Shown here one piece after another: positions 1 through 7,746 of a stretch of DNA of 10,000 bases (positions within the stretch are counted from its first letter, which is position 1; each line of letters begins with the position of its first letter). The stretch is from Anaeromyces robustus (lineage: Eukaryota > Neocallimastigomycota > Neocallimastigomycetes > Neocallimastigales > Neocallimastigaceae), in NCBI GenBank assembly GCA_002104895.1, contig MCFG01000604.1, forward strand, positions 1 to 10,000, given 5' to 3'. Position numbers and translations under genes: made by a program. The notes beneath the pieces are model-generated. The model was not told where the DNA came from, did not search any database, and was given only the letters and a program-made list of their open reading frames with translations.

Positions 1-899
1 AAATTATTTTTTTTTTAACTTCAACAGTACAGAATATGAATATTTTATATAATATTATCATAATTTATAATTAAATAATATTATTTACTATAATAATTTA
101 TTATTATAAATACTATTTAATTATTTATTAAGCGATTTAATAACGTTTTAATTATTAAACATTAAAAAAGAAATATGGTAAAATAAAAAAATTAAATTAT
201 TAAATAAAATGAAAAAAAGAATATTAAAGTTTTATAAATAAAAAATAATTAAAGTTTATTTTATCAAATTTCCAATAAAAAATTTTTTTTTATTATTTAA
301 CAGCTTTGAGAAATTTTCTTTGCTTAACATTTTGGTTTAAAAAGAAATGAAAAAAATATATATATATAAAATTTTGATGCCATAGAAAGTTAAATAAATA
401 AAAGATGAATAAATAATGAATAAATGAAAATAAATAAATGAATAAATAATAATATATCTAATAATATATAATACAATATAATAATCTAATAATTAATTAT
501 TTTTTTAACTATTTAATAGTTTTTATTATTATATAATTAAATATAAAAATGTTTATATTTACATTTATATTAATTGAAAACAAGTATTAGTCATACTTTT
601 TTATTTTTAAATAATAAATAAATAAATATATGAATGAATAAAAAAAAATAAACATATTTCTTTAATATCCATAATATCCAATACATAAGACATTGAATTA
701 AAAATACTTACTTATTTATTAACTATTTGTATCTATTTAATTTTACAATAAAAATTAAATTACAATCGAATTGAACCATCAATCCTAAAAACTAAAAAAA
801 AATAATAATTATTTATATTTTTATATTGTTGAAATATTCTTATGATTTAAAGATTAAAAGATTTTTTTTTTTTTAAATTTAAACATTTTTGAACATTTT
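1..899. other. Gene-free AT-rich DNA with TAAA/TGAA microsatellites
   Basis: There is no open frame of gene-like length or composition on either strand. The content is A/T tracts and tetranucleotide runs, with slightly more complex patches at about 300-350 and 660-790. Neither patch shows splice sites bordering an open segment with coding-like composition. Confidence 0.7.
392..450. repeat. Imperfect TAAA/TGAA tetranucleotide repeat
   Basis: AAATAAATAAAAGATGAATA-type units alternate TAAA and TGAA over about 60 nt, with stops in all frames. A shorter relative lies at about 610-640. This is a microsatellite. Confidence 0.75.
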
Positions 900-913
900 T
901 TTTCTATATTAAA

Positions 914-948
914 TTTTCCTTCTTTTTTCTTTTTTCTTTTTTTTTTTT
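914..948. repeat. 35-nt pure pyrimidine tract
   Basis: Only T with scattered C from 914 to 948, directly followed by T-rich sequence to about 970. Such a homopyrimidine run is nucleosome-disfavouring and could form triplex DNA (general knowledge). An A-rich counterpart lies at about 1078-1127, so the two could pair as an imperfect inverted repeat. Confidence 0.6.
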
Positions 949-1136
949 AATTTTTCAATTTTTTAATTTTTGTATCACATACATTTTAATTTAATATGCA
1001 TATATTAGAATATATTGTAATATATTAATAAATTCATGTGAATATTTTTAATTTGATGTATCAAATTGCTTTTTTATTAAAAAAATTAAAAAATTAAAAA
1101 ATTTAAAAAAAAAAAAAATAAATACAAAATAGATAA

Positions 1137-1154
1137 TAAAATAAAATAAAATAA
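1137..1154. repeat. Short TAAAA repeat
   Basis: Three perfect TAAAA units followed by TAA. It is one of many short simple repeats in the gene-free region 1080-1300, which also holds an A18 tract at 1212-1229 and no gene. Confidence 0.6.
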
Positions 1155-1380
1155 GCATCTGTAAAATATAAAAATTATAAAATAATAAAATATAAAAATA
1201 AAAAATGAAACAAAAAAAAAAAAAAAAAAGTCCAATGATTTATCAAAAAAAATACTAAAAAATAAAATTAAGGTTAAAATAAATATAAAATATAATTATT
1301 TATTAAACTTTTTTTTTTTTTCTTTTCATTATCTTATAAAATGAGTAAATTCATTATTCGATAATATTGAAACTAAATAT

Positions 1381-1424
1381 TATGTTATGTTATGTATATG
1401 TATGTGTATGTGTTGTGTTGTATT
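1381..1424. repeat. TG-rich simple repeat (TATGT, TGTATG, TGTTG units)
   Basis: From 1381 to about 1424 the plus strand has only A, T and G and no C. Units drift from TATGT through GTATGT to TGTTG. Alternating T/G purine-pyrimidine sequence is unlike the surrounding A/T tracts. It is a degenerate microsatellite. Confidence 0.7.
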
Positions 1425-1559
1425 CTGAAATTTTTTCATTTCATTTCACTATTTTGTTTTAAAAATTCATAGATAAAATAATTTTCACCACAATTTTTGT
1501 TGCAATTTCTTTTTCATTGTTTCCAGAACCAAAAAAAAAAAAATATTACCAAAAAAAGT

Positions 1560-2250
1560 TAATATTTTAGAATATTATATATATAAACAAATTGAACAAA
1601 ATAATATTAAATCAATAAATTGAATAGTGGATAAATAGAATAATGGAACAATCAAATAAACTACAATAACTATAAAATAATTACTTTTAGATTGATCAAG
1701 CAATAAAATATAAAATAATAAATAATTATTTTATAAAATATCGGTAGACGTATATTAAATAAAATAATCTTTTTTTTTTTTTTTTTGAAGATATTATATA
1801 TCGACTGATTAAACGTATTCGTATTATAATAATTATTATAATTATAATGATTATAATAATAATAATATGTTTAAAGTTTTTATATCTACATAAAAAATAA
1901 ATATGACAAAAAAATACAATATATATTTGGTGATTATAAATTATAATAATAACAATAATAATAATAAAAAAGAATATGATTGTACTTTAGATAACTATAA
2001 TCTATAATCCATTATTCACTATCCATAATTCAATGATAAATTTCTTTATTTTATTAATTTTATATATTTATATATTTTTACATTTATACATTTATACATT
2101 TATTTATGCATTTACATTTGATTTTTTGATTTTTTATTTTCCATTATTTCCCCATCTATGTAGAAAACAATAATAAGTTTAAAAATTTTATTTTTTTTTT
2201 TTTTTAATTATTTCGTTTACTTTTTTATACTTTTATTTTTAGCCCAAATG
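1560..2250. other. Gene-free AT-rich DNA with palindrome, T17 tract and octamer repeat
   Basis: There is no plausible gene. Notable items are a T17 tract at 1770-1786, a cluster of CpG dinucleotides at 1742-1821, a perfect 20-nt palindrome at 1823-1842 (arm ATTATAATAA), an AATAAT run near 1945-1970, and the TACATTTA repeat at 2079-2102. T15 occurs at 2191-2205. Confidence 0.65.
2079..2119. repeat. TACATTTA tandem repeat
   Basis: Three perfect TACATTTA octamers at 2079-2102 are followed by decayed units (TTTATGCA, TTTACATTT) to 2119. Confidence 0.7.
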
Positions 2251-2252
2251 CA

Positions 2253-2283
2253 GTTTCTTTTTTTTTTTTGATTTGATTTGATG

Positions 2284-2324
<41 letters not shown>

Positions 2325-2344
2325 AATTAATAATAAAATCAAAT
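2253..2344. repeat. T19A20 palindrome with flanking inverted repeat
   Basis: T19 (2284-2302) abuts A20 (2303-2322), a self-complementary block of 38 nt with no loop spacer. Outside it, ATTTGAT at 2276-2282 pairs with ATCAAAT at 2338-2344. Beyond that, a T/C tract on the left (from 2253) faces an A/G tract on the right (to about 2390). It can form a hairpin or cruciform and is also a place where replication slippage or misassembly is likely. Confidence 0.75.
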
Positions 2345-2390
2345 TAAATAAATAAAAAAAAAAAAAGAAAAAGAAAAAAGAAAAAAAAAC

Positions 2391-3280
2391 TACTTTTTAT
2401 AGAAGTTGCTTTTTTAAACATTTTTTAGATTTTTAGATTTTGAAACACTTTTTTTTTTATTTCCATTTTATTTCTATTTTATATATTATTTTTTATTTTC
2501 TATTTTTTTTTTGTTTTTTGTTTTAAAACCAACATTTTTTTTTTTCATTTAAATTATTTCATTTACATTTTCATTTATTAATTATCTAATTCTGGAATCA
2601 TTATCCAAAAATTATGATTCAAAATAAAAATAATTATTAAAAAATAAAAAAGAAAACAATCCTTATTAAAGTGTTATCAAATTCCTTTTTTTTTTTTTTT
2701 ATTGATCATAATAAATATAGAAAATGAAAAGTAGAAAGAAAAAAAGAAAAAGAATAAGGAAAAATTTAAACAAAAAAAAAAAAAAGACAAAAGAAACAAA
2801 AACAAAAACAAAATATATCCATATATTCAATCACAAAACTAAAAAAAATGAAACATTTTTGTTGATTATTATTTATATCTCTTTATAATAATTATTATAG
2901 TTATTATTGTAATGATATATAATTATATATAATTATATTTATTATTTAAATTATTAATTATTCTTTTTTTTTTTTTTGACTTTTTTTTTTTTATTATTTT
3001 AAAAAAATAGAAATAAAAAACTTTTTTTTTATTAATTCGTTCTGATACAATATTTTTCCATTTTTAACTTTTAATTGTTTTTTTTTTTTTCTTATTTCTA
3101 TTGTTTATTTTTACTATTATTATAATAATAATTATTATTATTGTTGTTTTTCATAGCAATAATGTCAAATCATAAAAACATTATTTGATTAACATAAAAA
3201 AATATGTGCATAAAAAAAAACAACACAAAAAAAAACTTTATTAGGAAAAAAGAAAATATATATTACTATAATAATTAAAT
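2391..3280. other. Gene-free AT-rich DNA with homopolymer and CAAAAA repeats
   Basis: No gene seen. The stretch is made of T tracts (for example 2686-2700), A/G tracts, a CAAAAA-type repeat at about 2786-2813, and TAATAATTATT-type short palindromes near 2887-2910 and 3114-3140. Confidence 0.65.
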
Positions 3281-3284
3281 AAAT

Positions 3285-3307
3285 ATTAAATAAATAAATA
3301 AATAAAT
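3285..3307. repeat. TAAA tetranucleotide repeat
   Basis: About five to six TAAA units in a row. It marks the start of an especially AT-rich stretch (about 3250-4260) with no gene, in which G and C are rare. Confidence 0.65.
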
Positions 3308-3762
3308 TTAATTAATTATATTAAATAAACGAATAATAATAATTTAAATAAATAACTTTTTTTTTTTAATTTAAAAATATATTTAAAATATTTAATATAA
3401 AAAATCTAATCTTTTTTAGTTTTTTTTTTTGTTTTTTTTTTTTGTTTTTTTTATATAAATTTTAAAATATATTAAAATACTTTTTTTAATTTATTTTTTT
3501 ATAACAAGAATTTAATATATGAATAAATATTAATATATTATTTATAGTATAATCCAATATATTATAAATAACATGATAAAATATTATATGTCTATTTTAA
3601 TTAATAATCAAAATAATTATTTTATTTTTTTAAGGTGATACAAGTGTTACAATAATGGAAATTAAATAATAATTATAAAAACTTTAATTGAAATACCATA
3701 TTTAGTATAATTAAATTTTTAAAATAATATTTATTAATAATTAATTAATAACTCTATAATAC

Positions 3763-3795
3763 AACGAAAGAAAAAAAATTTTTTTTACTTTTGTT
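3763..3795. repeat. A8T8-centred near-perfect palindrome
   Basis: A8 (3771-3778) abuts T8 (3779-3786). AACGAAAG on the left (3763-3770) pairs with CTTTTGTT on the right (3788-3795), with one G:T wobble and one bulged A at 3787. The G and C pairs make this more than a by-product of A/T composition. Confidence 0.6.
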
Positions 3796-4260
3796 AAAAT
3801 ATAAAAAAATTTTTTTATTATTTTTTAAAAAATTTATTTTAAATATTTAATATATTATTATTATATACTACAATATATATAATATATGATTGTAATATAT
3901 TATAATATATTATTTTAATATATTATAATAGTATTGAATATAAGCTTTTTTATTATATTGAAATTAAATTAAAATATTAATAAAATAATATATTAATATA
4001 TAAAAAATATATTAATAATAGAAAAACGTATATATTTTAATATATTTTTTAGGATGAAAATTTAAATAAATAAAAAAAAAACTAAAAATATAAACCTCTA
4101 TCTCTATTGAATATTAATAACAAAAAAAAAAAAAAAATATTGTTTATTAATAAATATTAATAAATAAATCAATATTATATTAATAATATAACACAATATA
4201 TAATAATATCATAATACAATATATTACATAATATAGGTAATGTATTTAATAGTTAATAAT
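3796..4260. other. Extremely A/T-pure gene-free stretch rich in AATATATTATA words
   Basis: No gene seen. Overlapping AATATATTATA and TATTAATATA words dominate. 3961-4020 contains no G or C at all. No long tandem unit can be defined by eye. Confidence 0.6.
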
Positions 4261-4485
4261 ATAATCAATATTGTTGAACTTTTGTATTGTAACAATCCTT
4301 CTATTTTATATTTAGGATATGAAAATAGCTTTACATTATCATATTTTAACAATTTTAACAATTTTACAATAATTTATTATTATTATTATTCGTTATTATT
4401 AGTGTCATTTTTTTAAATATAGAAGTTGTTTTTTTAATTTTTTTTATATATATTTTATTTTATAATTTATAATTTTATATTTTAT

Positions 4486-4814
4486 TTATTAATAAATCAT
4501 AAATAAATTAATAAATAAATAAATAATTATAATAATAATAATAGTAATAAGAAAAAGTGATTCTAAATTTACCATTATTATTAATTATTTATACATTTTT
4601 TTTATCTTCTAATTAACACATATATTAAATATAATAAACAATAGTATAAATAATCAAAAGACTTAATTATAACTAATCATAATTATTAAATAATTATTAA
4701 ATAACTAATTATTATTAATTATTAATTAATTATTAAAATAATAATATTTATTTATTTATTTTAGTTATTTTATTTATTTATTTATTTATTAATCTTTTAT
4801 TTACTTATTTATTA
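4486..4814. repeat. Facing TAAA and TTTA arrays forming an imperfect inverted repeat
   Basis: A TAAA-rich array at about 4486-4525 followed by TAATAATAAT faces a TTATTAATTA then TTTA-rich array at about 4690-4814. The arms share the order of simple units but are imperfect, with about 170-220 nt between them. No coding sequence or target-site duplication is visible, so this may be chance pairing of two microsatellites. Confidence 0.4.
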
Positions 4815-5045
4815 TATTTTAATACTTTTTTTTTTTAAAATTTAATTAATACAAATTAAACTCCACTAATAGAAATTAACCAAAAAAAGAAAAAAAGAAA
4901 AAAGAATTTAAAATTTCTTTTTCTTTTTTTTTTTTTACTTTTTTTCTTTAATTTTTAATTTTTATTTTTATATCTATAAAAGTGTGAATGACTATCAAAA
5001 AATCTTGTAGAATTAACATCTAACTTAAGTTTAATTAATTAATTA

Positions 5046-5076
5046 ATACAATAAAAATACAATAAAAATACAATAA
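5046..5076. repeat. 11-bp tandem repeat ATACAATAAAA
   Basis: Two perfect 11-nt units (5046-5056 and 5057-5067) and a third that is cut short. C recurs at exactly 11-nt spacing (5049, 5060, 5071). It sits in gene-free DNA between about 4820 and 5270. Confidence 0.7.
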
Positions 5077-5330
5077 TATAATAAAATAAATAACAAAATT
5101 AAAACAATGAAAAGTGACAATCATTTAAATATGATATTTTAATACGCATTATTTTTTTAATACTAAAGAGAAAACGAAAACTTTTAGATAAAAATTAAAA
5201 AAGTAATGTATATATATAATAAAAATTATAAATATAAAATATTTATTTAAAATTTATTCTTTTTTTTTTTTTATTTTTCATTTTCTTTTTCTTTTATTTC
5301 ATATGATTTCTTATGTAAAAGTTAAAAAGA

Positions 5331-5391
5331 AAAAAAAAGAAACTTTTCAACTTTCAACAATTATTTTTCTTTTTTTTTGTTTCTTTTTTTT
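5331..5391. repeat. 13-bp inverted repeat with 35-nt loop
   Basis: A8GAAAC at 5331-5343 is perfectly complementary to GTTTCT8 at 5379-5391. The loop carries a small direct repeat (CTTTTCAA, CTTTCAA). Surrounding DNA (5270-5700) is T- and A-tract sequence with no gene. Confidence 0.6.
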
Positions 5392-5700
5392 ATATATGAA
5401 AAAAAAAAAAAAAATAAAAACAAAAACTTGAATTTTAAAATTTTTTTTTACTTATTTTATTCATATTAAAAATTTTATTTATTTTTTTTTTTTTAATGCA
5501 TTAAAAAAGGAAATTAGAAAAATTTTCACATTTAAAATATTTTAAAATATTTAAAAAAAATAATAATATTTAATATATTAAATAATTAATTATCAATTAT
5601 AAAATAATAAATGTTCACAATATATTATAAATATAATGTTAAATATTAAAACATTATATTAATAAATAATTACAAAATAAAGAATACACAAAAAAGACAT

Positions 5701-6328
5701 ACAAAAAAAAAAAAGTATATAAAAGTACAAACTCTCCCTACAAAATTTTAAAAACTCACACCAAGTTTTTTTTTTAAAGAAAAAGAAAATAATTTAAAGA
5801 TATTTTATTATTATTATTATTGAATATTTATATTATTATTTTTTTTAAAATATAAAAAAGTCAAATTAATTATATAAAAAAAAAATAATAAAATAAAAAA
5901 TAAAAAGGAATAATAAATTACTATCAGAAGCATTATCTTTTTTTTTTTTTTTATTTTAAATAATAAAATAAGATATAATAATAATATTAAAATAACTTTA
6001 ATATATTTTTTTTTTACAATTTTTTTTTATATATTATTTTTCTTTTTTAAATTAATTTCATTTTAATTTAAAAAAGAAAAATAATAATAAAAAAGAAAAA
6101 AAAAAACAATATTAACAACAACAATATAAAACAAACACGAAAAAAAAAAACGAACAGCAAAAAAAACGAAATCTAGAATAAAATATTAAAATAATTATTT
6201 TTTTATTTTTTCAGTTATCACTAAAAAATATTTATAATTAATTTTATTTTTAAAACATTTTTATTTTATTTAAGTTTTTTCTTTTAAATTAATTATATAT
6301 ATATTTAATATTTTAATAAATGTAATGC

Positions 6329-6330
<2 letters not shown>
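5701..6330. other. Gene-free AT-rich DNA with two small complex islands
   Basis: No gene is supported. Two patches stand out: 5725-5765 (ACTCTCCCTAC and AACTCACACCAAG) and 6137-6170 (three ACGA words in an A-rich, T-poor stretch from about 6100). A polypyrimidine run ending in TTTTTTCAG at about 6205-6213 resembles a splice acceptor but has no open exon after it. Confidence 0.55.

Positions 6331-6360
<30 letters not shown>
6331..6360. repeat. (TTA)10 trinucleotide microsatellite
   Basis: Ten perfect TTA units, the longest clean trinucleotide repeat in the window. Shorter TTA runs occur at about 4375-4400 and 5806-5821. Confidence 0.9.
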
Positions 6361-6362
<2 letters not shown>

Positions 6363-7078
6363 ATAAATATTTTAATACATAAAATATAAATTATTAATTA
6401 TATATCTAATTAAAAATATTTTCTTTCTTTTTTATAATATAAATAATATATACATACATATATATATTTTTAAATATATATTAGAGTATAAATATATACA
6501 GGATTTAAATTTAATAAAACTTAAATTCAGTAAAACTCGTTAATAGTAAATCATTAACATTCCAACAATATATATATAAACCATAAAACGTTAAAGCATA
6601 AAACTAAATTAATTAAACTAAAATAAAATAAACTTTAAAATTATAATAATATTATCAATTTATTAAAAATAATTCCAATAATACAAAAAAAAAACCAACA
6701 ATTCAAATTTTTTTAAAAAAATATAAATATATTTATTCATTTTTTTAATATAAAAGAACTTCAACTTTTTTTATTTAATTTAATACAATAGAATTAATAA
6801 AAAAAAAAAAAAACTAAAACATTAAAAAAAATAATAAATATAATAAAATAACTATTAAGGGAAAAGTAAAATAAGAGATAATATTAAATTTGCGTATTAC
6901 ATAATATATATGAATAAGAATAAGATAAAAATGAAATGTTAACGTTTACTTCTTATTTTTATTTAATACACAACAATAAATACCTATAATGATTAATTAC
7001 CTATTAATTAAATATAATACATTTAAAAAAAAGTAATAATATAAGAAAAAAGTTTTAAAAAATAATTTTAATCAAATT
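6361..7078. other. Gene-free AT-rich DNA with weak dyad symmetries
   Basis: No gene seen. GTTAAT at 6539-6544 faces ATTAAC at 6553-6558 across 8 nt. An imperfect palindrome is centred on GTTAAC at 6938-6943. Both are weak in this base composition. Confidence 0.55.
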
Positions 7079-7125
7079 CTTCTTTGTTAAAAGTTTCATA
7101 CAATTATTTGTATTTAACAAAGAAG
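7079..7125. repeat. Two-part hairpin: 12-bp outer and 6-bp inner stem
   Basis: CTTCTTTGTTAA (7079-7090) is perfectly complementary to TTAACAAAGAAG (7114-7125). Inside it ATACAA (7098-7103) pairs with TTGTAT (7108-7113) around a TTAT loop, with a single 7-nt bulge AAGTTTC (7091-7097) on the left arm. Four G/C pairs in the outer stem and one in the inner stem set it apart from background A/T pairing. It lies about 620 nt upstream of the gene start. Function is unknown. Confidence 0.7.
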
Positions 7126-7380
7126 TTCACTGTAATTATAAATATTTTCTATTAAAATAATAATTATATATTTAATTTGTGATAAACCTTTTTTTTTTCA
7201 CAAAAAGAAAAAAAATATTATTATTTAGAAATTAAAAAAAAAACTATAATTTAATTTAAGTAATAATTTCTTAAAAGAAAGTAAAAAAAAAATTATATTT
7301 TTTTTTAAAATATAATGAAGAAATATATATATAAAAGATAAAAAAAAAATAATAGTAATTAATAATTAATATAGAATTTA

Positions 7381-7746
7381 CTCATTAAATTTTGACCTCA
7401 ACCATTTTTAATTAAATATTTGGCAATTCAAAGTAAAAATATTATTTAAGTTATTTAATTGTTTTATTATTTTTTTTAACAAAATTTCTTTTACAATTAT
7501 ATACACTACTATAAATTAAATTATTTAACAAAACATAAAAAAAAACTTGATATTAATTTAATCAAATATAATCTATTAAACAACACACACACAAAAAATA
7601 AAATAAAACGAATATTTATAAGAATAATAAATAATAAAAAAGAATAATTATATTCAGATAAAAAATAATAATTCAATATAATAAAGAGAAATAAAAACGA
7701 ATATAATATTGTAAATTAACATACAAAAAGTATAAATTAATCAAAA
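7381..7746 (+). promoter_or_regulatory. Probable promoter and 5' leader of the gene at 7747
   Basis: A patch at 7381-7433 has more sequence complexity than its surroundings (TTTGACCTCAACCA at 7391-7404 and TTTGGCAATTCAAAG near 7419-7433). It is followed by a T-richer stretch (about 7441-7500) and then an A-rich, T-poorer stretch (about 7530-7746) that includes a short CA repeat at about 7582-7592. A T-rich to A-rich switch just upstream of an ATG is typical of promoters and transcription starts in AT-rich eukaryotes (general knowledge). The transcription start itself cannot be placed, and TATA-like words are uninformative in this composition. Confidence 0.4.

Noticed and set aside
970-1070. 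TCACAT and ATGTGA as ends of a small inverted-repeat element flanked by T-rich and A-rich arms
   Set aside because: The arms are only six bases long and the outer T/A tracts pair with any similar tract. No target-site duplication is visible.
1475-1520. A short minus-strand frame starting at an ATG near 1518
   Set aside because: It stops after about ten codons, has no convincing flanking splice sites, and lies in simple-sequence DNA.
6912-6966. Palindrome centred on GTTAAC at 6938-6943
   Set aside because: Beyond the six central bases the pairing is mostly A/T with frequent mismatches, which is expected by chance in this composition.
1-7380. Autonomously replicating sequence or centromere in the long AT-rich region
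   Set aside because: AT-rich consensus words occur throughout by chance. There is no organised repeat array or other specific signal to support such a call.
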